Origin: CAYRMV01 sp964425255
Lineage (GTDB): Bacteria; Bacteroidota; Bacteroidia; Flavobacteriales_D; Crocinitomicaceae
Reading direction: 5' to 3'
NCBI GenBank assembly: GCA_964425255.1
Contig: CAYRMV010000012.1
Location: 1 to 42,996 of the forward strand
Length of the DNA: 42,996 nt
Part shown: piece after piece, positions 17,150-26,317 of the stretch
How the letters are laid out: each line of letters starts with the position of its first letter
How positions within the stretch are numbered: position 1 is the first letter of the stretch
Translations under genes and position numbers: made by a program
The notes under the pieces: model-generated
Seen by the model: only the letters and a program-made list of their open reading frames with translations
Databases searched by the model: none
What the model was told of the DNA's origin: nothing

Positions 17150-18946
17150 ATGAGTGAATCACTTCAATTGGCAGAGAAAATCAAGTTACTTCCCGACAAA
17201 CCGGGTGTTTACCAATATTTCAATGCGAAAGGGGAAATCATTTATGTCGGTAAAGCAAAAAACCTAAAAAAACGCGTTAGTTCGTACTTCAATAAAAATC
17301 AGGATAATGCAAAAACCTATCTGCTTGTGAAAGCCATCGTTGACATCCGTTACATGGTGGTCGATACCGAGTTGGACGCTTTGTTGCTAGAAAACAATCT
17401 CATCAAAGAATACAAACCCAAGTACAACATTCAACTCAAAGACGACAAAACCTATCCATGGATTTGCATCAAAAACGAAGCTTTTCCCCGTATTTTTCCA
17501 ACACGAACCTTAATCAAAGATGGTTCAAAATATTTTGGTCCATATTCCTCCGTAAAGGTGATGCATACTTTGCTGGATTTATTCCGTGAATTGTATACAC
17601 TTCGGACTTGTAACCTCGATTTACGCAAGCAAAAATTAGAAGAACGACGATACAAAGTGTGTTTGGAATTCCACATTGGAAACTGCCTTGGTCCTTGTGT
17701 GATGAAACAAACCGAACAGGCTTACAACGAACAAATTACGGCAATTGAATCGATTTTAAAAGGAAATATCTCATCCGTGATCTCGATGCTGAAAAAGCAA
17801 ATGAAAGAATTTGCAGATGCGTATCAATTTGAAGAAGCGCAATCAATCAAAGAAAAATTGGATACACTTCAACGTTTCCAAGCAAAATCAACCATCGTTT
17901 CACCTAGCATTCACGAAGTTGATGTGTTGACACTTGTAGATGATGGAGATAGTAAATTTGTGAATTACCTGAGTATCAACAATGGCTCAATTATTCACGG
18001 ATACACCACAGAAGTGAAAACCAAGTTGGGCGAAACCGAAGAAGAAGTGATGAACTACATGCTGGTGGAAATGCGGCAACGCTACAACAGCCAAGCAAAA
18101 GAAATATTGGTTGAAACGGCTTTTGATTCGGCTCTTGAAGGAATTAAAGTGATTGTTCCACGAATTGGTGATAAAAAAAGCTTGGTTGAACTTTCGAAAC
18201 GAAACGCTACCTTCTATCGTTTAGAAAAACGCAAGCAAGAAGCCATCAAAAATCCAGAAAAATCGACAGAACGCATTTTGGAACAACTTAAAAAAGACTT
18301 GCGTTTGACTGAATTACCCGTTCACATGGAGTGTTTTGATAACTCAAACATTCAAGGAACCAATCCTGTTTCAGCTTGTGTCGTTTTCCGGAATGCCAAA
18401 CCAAGCAAGCAAGATTACCGACATTTCAATGTGAAAACAGTTGAAGGCCCCGATGATTTTGCTACCATGGAAGAAGCCGTTTTTCGTCGTTATCGGCGTT
18501 TGTTAGACGAGGGAAAATCACTGCCCCAACTCATCATCATCGATGGTGGAAAAGGGCAACTTGGTGCTGCACTCAAAGCATTAGAGCAACTTGATTTACG
18601 CGGAAAAATTGCCATCATAGGTATTGCAAAACGCTTGGAGGAAATTTTTTTTCCAGGAGATTCCATTCCCATTTACCTAGACAAACGTTCTGAATCGTTG
18701 AAAGTAATCCAACACATGCGCAACGAAGCACACCGATTTGGAATCACCCATCACCGCAACCGACGTAGCAAAAATGCGTTCCAATCGGAGTTGGAGCAAA
18801 TTGAGGGAATAGGGCCCAAAACACTGGAAACCATAATGAAACAATTTAAAACCCTTTCCGCAATCAAAGAAGCTTCAGAAGAGTCGTTACAAGCGGTAGT
18901 TGGAAAAGCGAAGGCTCAAATTATTAAGCGTTATTTTAAAGAGTAA
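17150..18946 (+). CDS. uvrC: Excinuclease ABC subunit C
   Basis: A 598-residue UvrC with the full domain order: GIY-YIG nuclease (about 14-95, GVYQYFNAKGEIIYVGKAK), cysteine cluster (about 168-185, CLEFHIGNCLGPC), UVR helical hairpin that contacts UvrB (about 208-242), RNase H-like endonuclease (about 395-560, with ECFDNSNIQGT and IIIDGGKGQL), and tandem helix-hairpin-helix at the C-terminus (about 545-598, EQIEGIGPKTLETIM). It makes the dual incisions of nucleotide excision repair together with UvrA and UvrB. It is a single gene here, with no linked uvrAB. Confidence 0.97.
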   Translation: MSESLQLAEKIKLLPDKPGVYQYFNAKGEIIYVGKAKNLKKRVSSYFNKNQDNAKTYLLVKAIVDIRYMVVDTELDALLLENNLIKEYKPKYNIQLKDDKTYPWICIKNEAFPRIFPTRTLIKDGSKYFGPYSSVKVMHTLLDLFRELYTLRTCNLDLRKQKLEERRYKVCLEFHIGNCLGPCVMKQTEQAYNEQITAIESILKGNISSVISMLKKQMKEFADAYQFEEAQSIKEKLDTLQRFQAKSTIVSPSIHEVDVLTLVDDGDSKFVNYLSINNGSIIHGYTTEVKTKLGETEEEVMNYMLVEMRQRYNSQAKEILVETAFDSALEGIKVIVPRIGDKKSLVELSKRNATFYRLEKRKQEAIKNPEKSTERILEQLKKDLRLTELPVHMECFDNSNIQGTNPVSACVVFRNAKPSKQDYRHFNVKTVEGPDDFATMEEAVFRRYRRLLDEGKSLPQLIIIDGGKGQLGAALKALEQLDLRGKIAIIGIAKRLEEIFFPGDSIPIYLDKRSESLKVIQHMRNEAHRFGITHHRNRRSKNAFQSELEQIEGIGPKTLETIMKQFKTLSAIKEASEESLQAVVGKAKAQIIKRYFKE

Positions 18947-19234
18947 TTTATTCGACGCAAAAATGCGGTAATTAGCTAAATTATTCACCGCAAAAATAAT
19001 GCAATTAGGAATCCTAATCGGTAGTATCAAAAGTAGCTTTTACAACTACAAGATTAATATAATAGAAACATTGATTTTAATCATATTAATTTCAAGTAAA
19101 TCTAAATCAATCAAACGAAGCAATTACACTCCTTTGTTGCTCAAGTGTAACAGCTCCGTTTAGCAAAAACTCAATTAAGTACATAACCGAAATTTGGCTT
19201 TTGGTTACGGAATAAGTCTATTTTTCTCCACAAA

Positions 19235-19624
19235 TTAACGGGGAATTTTTTCGACCAAAACCGAATTTCCATCCATATCAAAAAAGGTACAGGTCATTTG
19301 ATCCATGCAGATTTCCCACTTTTCGATACCCGTTCTTGCGCACATTTGGATAAAAGTCAAATAATCTGTCTTTCCTTGTTGGTGAGCCAAAAGTTCGGCC
19401 TTGAAAGTGGTTTCATCCACCGTTTCTGCAATCGAAAGTTCATCGTATTTTTTAGTAACAGTAACCGTGAAATGGTTTGCACCGTGATAGTTAACGTGAC
19501 CATCGCATACATACGCTTCGTAATGTGTTACACCCAAAATTTTGATTTCTGCAATGTATGCTGGGAAATCCGCTCCTGATTTAACTTTGCTATGTGCCGC
19601 TTGAATTTGTTCTACTGTAAACAT
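19235..19624 (-). CDS. DUF1398 (YbcV-like) protein
   Basis: A 129-residue soluble protein. The start is ATG at 19624 (MFTVEQIQAAHSKVK), the usual family N-terminus; the longer upstream frame adds residues unlike the family. The segments FPAYIAEIKILGVTHYEAYV and GVTHYEAYVCDGHVNYHG match DUF1398, whose molecular role is unknown. It lies 58 bp downstream of the DoxX-like gene and is probably co-transcribed with it under HxlR control. A redox or stress context is inferred from the neighbours. Confidence 0.78.
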   Translation of the reverse strand: MFTVEQIQAAHSKVKSGADFPAYIAEIKILGVTHYEAYVCDGHVNYHGANHFTVTVTKKYDELSIAETVDETTFKAELLAHQQGKTDYLTFIQMCARTGIEKWEICMDQMTCTFFDMDGNSVLVEKIPR

Positions 19625-19682
19625 CTTTTTTTTGTGCAAAGATGAGGTGAAAGAAGTACATTCAATTGTAAAAAACCGTTTT

Positions 19683-20048
19683 TTATCCAAGTATGCGTTG
19701 TCTTAATTCGGGAAAACGAATAAAAGCGGTAATCCATAAAACTACTTGTATGGCAACAGCCATGAAAATCGGTTGTTGGTGTTCCAAATGGGTAACGATT
19801 GCTCCTCCCATATACGCTGCCAAAAGCAAGGTTCCGATTACTCCCGTACGTGGAAAGATAAACAAGGCTAGGGAGAAAACTTCAATGATTCCAATCATCC
19901 AATAGGTTTTTGCGTCCAAACCAATGCTGGCAACTTGTTCGAGGGTTGTTTCGTTTTGAAAAAGTTTCATGAAAGCACTCATGAGAAAAAGAAGTCCTAA
20001 AATGATTGTTAGTGCCCATCCGGTAATTTTCATTGTTTTTTGTGACAT
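19683..20048 (-). CDS. DoxX-family membrane protein
   Basis: A 121-residue protein with four membrane segments (about 6-26, 45-65, 70-90, 97-115). The start is ATG at 20048 (MSQKTMKITGWALTI); an upstream ATG adds a non-conserved tail and would overlap the promoter region. The DoxX fold is associated with quinone or redox-linked membrane complexes, but this small form is not functionally assigned. It is divergent from an HxlR-family regulator 97 bp away, a pairing common in bacteria, with a repeat-type operator between them. Confidence 0.85.
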   Translation of the reverse strand: MSQKTMKITGWALTIILGLLFLMSAFMKLFQNETTLEQVASIGLDAKTYWMIGIIEVFSLALFIFPRTGVIGTLLLAAYMGGAIVTHLEHQQPIFMAVAIQVVLWITAFIRFPELRQRILG

Positions 20049-20090
20049 GTTATTTGTTTTTAAAATTGTGGGACAAAGTTCCATGTAAAA

Positions 20091-20144
20091 ACTATACTTT
20101 TGTTATCTGTTACAAAAAGGATAGTAGTTACAAAAACAATAGTG
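20091..20144 (+). promoter_or_regulatory. Putative HxlR operator: tandem 18-bp repeats plus an inverted copy
   Basis: Two adjacent 18-bp units begin GTTACAAAAA (20109-20126 and 20127-20144) and agree at 15 of 18 positions. A partial inverted copy (ACTATACTTTTGTTA, 20091-20105) lies upstream. They fill the divergent promoter between the DoxX and HxlR genes, and the last unit ends one base before the HxlR ATG. HxlR-family regulators often bind such repeats and repress both sides. Confidence 0.65.
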
Positions 20145-20145
20145 T

Positions 20146-20490
20146 ATGTCAGTTCACACGATAGAAAGTTGTTCCAAAGCCAAAATGGCCATCCGAGATA
20201 CCTTGGATGTTGTTGGTGGAAAATGGAAATTGGTTTTGATTTCAGTTCTGCGAAGCGGGAAAAAGGGATTCAACGAATTGTCTCGCGAAGCAGGAATTTC
20301 TCCCCGCATTTTATCCAAAGAATTGCAAGAATTGGAAATGAATGGTCTTGTAAGTCGAGAAGTACGCGATACAAAACCCGTTACTGTGCACTATGAACTA
20401 ACGGAGTACAGTGAATCGTTGAACGAAGTACTTATTGCCATGGAAAAATGGGGGTCGCAACACCGCCGAAAGATTATTTCGGGAAATTGA
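20146..20490 (+). CDS. HxlR-family transcriptional regulator
   Basis: A 114-residue winged-helix protein with a typical HxlR core: DTLDVVGGKWKLVLISVL, FNELSREAGISPRILSKEL as the recognition helix region, and a wing near VHYELTEYS. A Cys at position 9 is in the place used by redox-sensing members (YodB/HypR type), so thiol-based sensing is plausible but unproven. It is divergent from DoxX and DUF1398, with an operator-like repeat array reaching its start codon, which suggests autorepression. Confidence 0.9.
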   Translation: MSVHTIESCSKAKMAIRDTLDVVGGKWKLVLISVLRSGKKGFNELSREAGISPRILSKELQELEMNGLVSREVRDTKPVTVHYELTEYSESLNEVLIAMEKWGSQHRRKIISGN

Positions 20491-20609
20491 AACCTCGTTT
20501 TCAAACTTACTAAATTCATGAAAAAGAGTTACAAAATTATTGTTTTGTGGACTGGAAAATCAATATCTTTACGCCGAAGTAGTTACACAGAATAAGAACT
20601 ATTAATATC

Positions 20610-20632
20610 CTTAATTTAATTTTTAAATTAAG
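20610..20632. repeat. Perfect 10-bp palindrome upstream of the defence operon
   Basis: CTTAATTTAA, a TTT loop, and TTAAATTAAG form a perfect inverted repeat 81 bp before the first gene of the AT-rich operon. It may be an operator or the terminator of the HxlR gene. The surrounding AT-richness lowers its weight. Confidence 0.4.
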
Positions 20633-20712
20633 TTGAAACCTGGAATAAGTAATCTATTGAAATTTTTTTCAAATTACTGAATAGTTAAATATAAAATTAA
20701 CATCTCTATTCA

Positions 20713-23235
20713 ATGACTAATAATGCTATAAAAGTACCATTTAAGGTTTCTGCGAGAACTGCAAAGCTAATTGGATTAGAAAACTTCTCAACAGAAGAGG
20801 GGGCAGTCATTGAATTGGTTAAAAACACCTATGATGCTGATGCAAATAATTGTATTCTAATTTTTGACTTAAAAACCAAAAAAGATAAGATTAAAAATGA
20901 AGACGGTACTGAAGCTGATATAGAGAAATTTGATAAGGAAAACAGTTGTATATATATCATCGACAATGGAATTGGAATGAATGACAAAATTATTCAAAAC
21001 CAATGGATGACAATAGGTACTGATAATAAATTGTATGAGCATACAACAGAAGCAGGAAGAGTTAAAACTGGTGCTAAAGGAATTGGGCGTTTTGCATTAA
21101 ATAGATTGGGTATGCTCACGAATATGGCTTCTCTGCCTACTTTGTTAGATATTGAAGATAGTTCTTCGGATGAAAATACAAATACGAAATTAATACCAAA
21201 CAGTAATATTAGAGGTTTTGAATGGACTGTTGATTGGAAGGATTTTGACAAACAAGGAGCTACTGTATCTGATGTTGAGGCTGTTTTGTCAGAAAAGGTA
21301 AATTTAAATCTCAAGCAAGAACTTCTGAATAGATTTTCTACATATCCGAAGATTAAGAAAATATTGGAAAAAATTGATTTTAAATCGGGTACCGTAATTG
21401 AAATTACCGAACTTAATGATGAATGGAATGAAGAAAAATTACGGAAGTTATTTGGTAATCTGGAAATGTTGCTTCCACCTGAAGAACAGAATGATTTTGG
21501 TATAGATTTCTTTTTACTAAATGATTTAGAAGAATTTGGAACTGTAAAGAGAGCCTATTATGACGACTATGATTATAAGTTAAAAGCGACATATGGTCAG
21601 GATGGCGATAAAGTACTCAAAGTAGAAATTTCGAGAAATGAACTTGATATAGATGCCTTAGAGAATCGGTACTCCAAGGTTTTTGAGTTTGATATGATGA
21701 AAAGCACACCATACAAGCTCGAAGATTTTAAGAAAGAGAAAATTGAATTCAATATTCCAATCGAAAAATTAATATCCGAGAAAGTTGATAAAGATTTATT
21801 GGAAAGAGTTGGCAAATTTGACTTTATATTTTATTTCTTGAAAAATACTATTTCGGATGATAAAGAAGATGGAGATGTAAAGAAATACCCATACAAAAGC
21901 ATCAATAGTGCTAATAGAAAATCTTGGCTGAAAAAGTTTGGAGGAATCAAAATATTCAGAGATGATTTTAGAATTAGACCTTATGGCGAAAATGGAGATG
22001 ATTGGCTAAGATTAGGAGAAAGACAAGCCCAAAGTCCGGGAGGTGCTGGTCAAAGACTTGGAGGATATAGAATTAGACCTAATCAAATAGCAGGAACGAT
22101 TAAAATTTCCAGACTTTATAATACAAGTTTTCAAGATAAATCAGGTCGAGAAGGTTTAATTGAAAATGACGAATTTGATTTGTTCAAAAACATAATAAAG
22201 GAAATTATCTCCTTATTTGAAAGGGACAGAAATGTTATAATGTACAATCTTTCTGAATTACACAAGAAAAATAATGAGGAAGCTGAGAAGCTAAGAAGGG
22301 CAAAAGAAGAAGCTGAAAGAATTAGGAAACAGAAAGAAGAAAGAGAAGAGAAAAAAGATAGCACCGAAGCTTATACAGATAATAAGTATTCAGATGAAAG
22401 TAAAAAATACTCTGAAAATGAAGAGAATATGGCTGATGCTATATTGATTTTGGAAAAAGAAAATGAGAAAAAAGATGAAGAATTAAGATTATTGAGAAGC
22501 CTTGCAAGTGTCGGACTTATCATTTCTTCTTTTGCACACGAAGTCAGAAGTTTGAGAGCAAGATTGATTCCACGCACAAAATATTTGGTAAATGAACTGA
22601 AAAATCATTTAAACGAAGAAGAGTTAGCAAAAAGCCTTGACAAAGATGACAATCCATTTTATATGATTGACTTAATGCGAGATGAAGATGTAAAACTAAA
22701 ACATTGGTTAGATTATTCGTTGAGTACATTAAAAATCGATAAACGAGAAAGGAAAAATCTGGATTTCTCTCAATATTTTGAAAATTTCAAAGCTAATTGG
22801 AGTAAAGCTTTAGAGCAAAGAAACATCAGTCTTGAATTAAATAAAATAGATGACAATGAGCATATCATTAGAGCCTTTGAAGTAAATATGGATTCCATAT
22901 TCAACAACCTGTTGTCTAATTCAATTAATGCCCACTATGGATACAACAAGGAGCAGAAAAAAATAGAAATTAGTTGGCAGAAAAAAGGGAATGATATTGA
23001 GATTATATTTTTTGATAATGGGAAAGGGTTGGATAAAAAGTATAAAGATAATCCGGAGGAAATCTTTAATTTAAATGAATCCTCAAAAACAGATAACAAA
23101 GGGAATCAAATTGGAACAGGATTAGGTCTTTACATTGTAAAGTCAATAATAGAAGAATATAATAATTCGTCAATTTCAATTATCAAAATTGATGATGGTT
23201 TAACATTTAAAATAACTTTCAAAACAAGGAAATGA
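20713..23235 (+). CDS. Dual GHKL protein: Hsp90/MORC-type ATPase joined to a histidine-kinase-like module
   Basis: An 840-residue protein. The N-terminal GHKL ATPase has an N box (E34, N38, D41 in ELVKNTYDA), DNGIGM (84-89), and GAKGIGRFA (120-128), the Hsp90/MORC/MutL pattern. Residues of about 510-595 are a charged coiled coil. A DHp-like helix follows with a candidate phospho-acceptor H609 (SFAHEVRS), then a second GHKL domain with NNLLSNSINAH, DNGKGL and GTGLGLYIVKS. There is no membrane segment or signal peptide. It may sense an intracellular cue, such as DNA or phage, through the first domain and phosphorylate the adjacent receiver. Its stop overlaps the next start (ATGA). Family precedent: MORC/MutL-like ATPases linked to restriction genes. 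Confidence 0.85.
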   Translation: MTNNAIKVPFKVSARTAKLIGLENFSTEEGAVIELVKNTYDADANNCILIFDLKTKKDKIKNEDGTEADIEKFDKENSCIYIIDNGIGMNDKIIQNQWMTIGTDNKLYEHTTEAGRVKTGAKGIGRFALNRLGMLTNMASLPTLLDIEDSSSDENTNTKLIPNSNIRGFEWTVDWKDFDKQGATVSDVEAVLSEKVNLNLKQELLNRFSTYPKIKKILEKIDFKSGTVIEITELNDEWNEEKLRKLFGNLEMLLPPEEQNDFGIDFFLLNDLEEFGTVKRAYYDDYDYKLKATYGQDGDKVLKVEISRNELDIDALENRYSKVFEFDMMKSTPYKLEDFKKEKIEFNIPIEKLISEKVDKDLLERVGKFDFIFYFLKNTISDDKEDGDVKKYPYKSINSANRKSWLKKFGGIKIFRDDFRIRPYGENGDDWLRLGERQAQSPGGAGQRLGGYRIRPNQIAGTIKISRLYNTSFQDKSGREGLIENDEFDLFKNIIKEIISLFERDRNVIMYNLSELHKKNNEEAEKLRRAKEEAERIRKQKEEREEKKDSTEAYTDNKYSDESKKYSENEENMADAILILEKENEKKDEELRLLRSLASVGLIISSFAHEVRSLRARLIPRTKYLVNELKNHLNEEELAKSLDKDDNPFYMIDLMRDEDVKLKHWLDYSLSTLKIDKRERKNLDFSQYFENFKANWSKALEQRNISLELNKIDDNEHIIRAFEVNMDSIFNNLLSNSINAHYGYNKEQKKIEISWQKKGNDIEIIFFDNGKGLDKKYKDNPEEIFNLNESSKTDNKGNQIGTGLGLYIVKSIIEEYNNSSISIIKIDDGLTFKITFKTRK

Positions 23236-23891
23236 AATACAAGATTGCATATATAGATGAGGATAAGGGGTGGATAAACACCTTTTATCATACCTTTAAG
23301 AATGATTTTGATATAACGAGGATTGAAGTTAATTCAGAATCTTCTGTTGATTCTATACTTGCCGAATTACAAAAAAGTGAACTTAATGCAATAGTAACAG
23401 ATTATCTAATGGAAGAAAATGCAGAAGTTCCTTTCAATGGGAATAGAATTGTTGAGGCAATAAAAAGAACAAGACCACATTTTCCTATTGTAATGCTTAC
23501 CTCATATCCAACACAGGCTATAGGACATACAGATGATGTACATATCATTTATAGTAAAGATATTTTGACCGTAGAAAATGATAAAGACCAAGAGGAACTT
23601 GATATTTTCAAAACAAAAATACAGTCCAATATATCAAATTATTATCGAAAAATTGAGGACACAAACACAAGAATTGAAAAACTGATAGAAAAGAGAAATA
23701 ACCAGGGATTGGATATTCCAGAGGAAGAGGAACTAACGAAATTGTATATTTTGTTTGACGAACTTAATCCTGATGGGAAGGACTTGCCTGCAAATCTAAT
23801 ACATAGAGATTCTATTTCAAAGCTCAATGAGTTTGTGAGCGAAACAAAGGAAATTTTGGAGGAACTTAAAAAACTAAATCAGAAGAAGTAA
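23232..23891 (+). CDS. Receiver protein without a DNA-binding output
   Basis: A 219-residue protein. Residues 3-115 are a receiver with all key positions: acidic D9 and D11, phospho-acceptor D57 (IVTDYLM), T90 (VMLTS) and K109 (YSKDI). Residues 120-219 are charged helices with coiled-coil character (RIEKLIEKRNNQG and ETKEILEELKKLNQKK) and no helix-turn-helix. It overlaps the kinase gene by 4 bp and is followed after one base by the HNH gene. I infer that phosphorylation controls a protein partner, most simply the nuclease or methyltransferase, rather than transcription. Confidence 0.82.
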   Translation: MKYKIAYIDEDKGWINTFYHTFKNDFDITRIEVNSESSVDSILAELQKSELNAIVTDYLMEENAEVPFNGNRIVEAIKRTRPHFPIVMLTSYPTQAIGHTDDVHIIYSKDILTVENDKDQEELDIFKTKIQSNISNYYRKIEDTNTRIEKLIEKRNNQGLDIPEEEELTKLYILFDELNPDGKDLPANLIHRDSISKLNEFVSETKEILEELKKLNQKK

Positions 23892-23892
23892 T

Positions 23893-24471
23893 ATGATTCC
23901 GTTTAGAAAAGAAACTCCAATAAGAAGGGATATAAAAACAGTAGTTAGTAAATATTCTGACCATAGAGAAGAACTTAAGAAAGACTATAAGTGTCGCTGT
24001 GGATATTGTAATGATGTTGATACATGGCGAACAGTTTGGTTTGAAATAGACCATTTTGTTCCTAAAAAGTACTTGAACACAATCAGCGAAACGGATTACT
24101 CTAATCTAGTTTACGCTTGTAGGTCTTGTAATAATTCTAAGAGGGCACATTGGCCAACCGAGGATGAATTAATTCATTATAAAAATGATGAGGGCTTTAT
24201 AGACCCTTGTGATGATGAGTATGATAAACAATTTGCAAGAAATTATAATGGTAGAATTACTCATAAAACACAGTTGGGGAAATGGATGTATTACAAGTTA
24301 AAGCTTCATAAGCCACAACACGAGATAATATGGCAAATAGAAGAACTCGACAATCTAATTGAAGAATGTGAAAACGTTTTAAAAACAATTGACAATGATA
24401 CTCTAAAAGATAAGGTATTGGGATTATATAGAGAGTATAGAAAATATACAAAACAATTAGGAAGTATTTAG
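23893..24471 (+). CDS. HNH endonuclease of the phosphorelay-linked restriction locus
   Basis: A 192-residue nuclease. The HNH core has zinc-binding C36/C39 (CGYC) and C76/C79 (CRSC), the catalytic D53-H54 pair (EIDHFVPK), and N80-N81-S-K after the second cysteine pair. The C-terminal 80 residues are helical. It starts one base after the receiver stop and one base before the methyltransferase. In this setting it is probably the cleavage subunit. It has no specificity domain, so targeting probably depends on the methyltransferase or another partner. Confidence 0.85.
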   Translation: MIPFRKETPIRRDIKTVVSKYSDHREELKKDYKCRCGYCNDVDTWRTVWFEIDHFVPKKYLNTISETDYSNLVYACRSCNNSKRAHWPTEDELIHYKNDEGFIDPCDDEYDKQFARNYNGRITHKTQLGKWMYYKLKLHKPQHEIIWQIEELDNLIEECENVLKTIDNDTLKDKVLGLYREYRKYTKQLGSI

Positions 24472-24472
24472 A

Positions 24473-26314
24473 ATGAAAAACGCAACAAAATATTTAAGTC
24501 AAAAATGTACCACAGACCCTTGGTTTGTGGATAGGCTTATTATTTCTTCATTTCTATATATAAACGAAATACAAATAATTAATAATAGATTATTGTTAAG
24601 TTATTGTATTCAAGAAAATGACGAGGATTTCGACAATTTAGTCGGATTTATAGAGGTAATAAATGAAATAAGAGATAATTTTACTATTGAAGATTTAATC
24701 GAACTTTTTGAATTTGTTATTTCTCCTTCAGATAGAATAATCAACGGTGCAATATATACTCCTTCCGAAATTAGGGAATATATTATTGCTCAATCTTTCC
24801 GAAGAGAAGGCAATAGAATTGCAGACGCTAAAATTGCAGATATTGCTTGTGGTTGCTCGGGGTTTTTATATACTGCCTCAAAAGAATTAAAAAGAAGAAC
24901 AGGGAACAGTTATCAGGAGATTTTCCAATATCAAATTTTTGGGTTAGATATACAGGAATATTCCGTTACTCGTAGTAAACTCTTATTAAGCCTATTAGCA
25001 TTGTCTGAGGGAGAAGATGTAGAAGAATTTCATTTCAACATTTATCAGGGGGATGCTTTAATTTTTAATTGGGGAGAATATTATGACAATTTTGACGGAT
25101 TTCAAATCATAGTCGGAAACCCACCCTATGTGTGTGCACGGAACTTGCAAGACGCCGTAAAAGAGAACTTGAAAAACTGGTCGGTATGCCAATCGGGAAA
25201 CCCTGATCTTTACATTCCTTTCTTTCAGATTGGATACGAAAATCTTTCAGAAAATGGCATTCTTGGTTTCATTACTATGAATACTTTTTTCAAAAGCTTA
25301 AATGGCAGAGCTTTAAGGAGTTATTTTGAAGAAAATCGAGCTACAATAAGGATTATCGACTTTGGTACGCATCAGATATTTAAGTCTAAAAGCACTTATA
25401 CTTGTATTTGTTTTTTGGAAAAATCAGAACAGAACTACATCGAATATTATAAATCGGCTGAAAAAGAATTACCGACCAATAGAAATCAATACAGTCGAAT
25501 CAACTATCAAAATCTTGATGCAAAGAAAGGTTGGAATCTAAACGATAATGTGATTATTTCCCGAATTGAAGCAACAGGAACTCCATTTGGAGAGAAGTAT
25601 AAGACAAGACACGGTATTGCTACATTAAGAAATGACCTTTATATTTTTAAGCCTGTAAAGGAAGATGATGAGTTTTATTATCTTCAAAATGGAATTATAC
25701 ACCCTATCGAAAAAGGTATTTGTAAAGATATATTGAACTCAAACAAATTGAGCAGGAATATAAATTTTAATGAGATAAAAGAAAAGGTACTGTTTCCATA
25801 TAACGATGAGATTAAGCCTAAAGCCCTTGAGGAAGAAGTCTTGAAAGAGAAATTTCCTAATGCATATAAATATCTGAAAAAGAAAAAAGAAGAGTTAGCC
25901 AAACGAGATAAAGGAAAAGGGAAATATGAAAAATGGTTTGCTTTCGGAAGAACGCAATCGTTGGAGAAAGTTGGTAATAAATTATTTTTCCCGAAGTTTT
26001 CGGATAAAATCCCCAGTTACTTAATCAGTAATGACGATGATTTGCTGTTTTATAATGGTCAGGCAATTGTAGGTCATTCGGAAGAGGAAATGCTATTAAT
26101 TAAGAAAATTTTAGAGTCACGACTATTCTGGTACTATATAAAGACAACGAGCAAACCCTATTCTTCGGAATATTATTCTTTGAACGGAACGTATATCAAA
26201 AACTTTGGTATTCCTGATTTTAATGGAGATGAGGTGGAATTTATATTAAAAGAAAAAAATCAAGATGTGATAGATGAGTTTTTAGAAGACTATTATAACA
26301 TTACTTTAAAATGA
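24473..26314 (+). CDS. Eco57I/TaqI-class N6-adenine DNA methyltransferase
   Basis: A 613-residue protein. The N-terminus carries IYTPSEIREYII (motif X region), then motif I D123-IACGCSG and motif IV NPPY (216-219), the N6-adenine signature. Residues of about 430-570 match a TaqI-like target-recognition region (FAFGRTQSLEKVGN, LFFPKFSDK). There is no fused nuclease, so cleavage is probably supplied by the HNH protein just upstream. It is the last gene of the four-gene operon; its stop is 3 bp from the convergent AraC-type gene. Codon use (AGA/AGG arginine, AT-rich) differs from the flanks. Confidence 0.9.
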   Translation: MKNATKYLSQKCTTDPWFVDRLIISSFLYINEIQIINNRLLLSYCIQENDEDFDNLVGFIEVINEIRDNFTIEDLIELFEFVISPSDRIINGAIYTPSEIREYIIAQSFRREGNRIADAKIADIACGCSGFLYTASKELKRRTGNSYQEIFQYQIFGLDIQEYSVTRSKLLLSLLALSEGEDVEEFHFNIYQGDALIFNWGEYYDNFDGFQIIVGNPPYVCARNLQDAVKENLKNWSVCQSGNPDLYIPFFQIGYENLSENGILGFITMNTFFKSLNGRALRSYFEENRATIRIIDFGTHQIFKSKSTYTCICFLEKSEQNYIEYYKSAEKELPTNRNQYSRINYQNLDAKKGWNLNDNVIISRIEATGTPFGEKYKTRHGIATLRNDLYIFKPVKEDDEFYYLQNGIIHPIEKGICKDILNSNKLSRNINFNEIKEKVLFPYNDEIKPKALEEEVLKEKFPNAYKYLKKKKEELAKRDKGKGKYEKWFAFGRTQSLEKVGNKLFFPKFSDKIPSYLISNDDDLLFYNGQAIVGHSEEEMLLIKKILESRLFWYYIKTTSKPYSSEYYSLNGTYIKNFGIPDFNGDEVEFILKEKNQDVIDEFLEDYYNITLK

Positions 26315-26317
26315 AGC

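Noticed and set aside
20610..20632. Treating the palindrome before the defence operon as an att site
   Set aside because: No second copy is seen at the 3' end near 26314 and no integrase is present.
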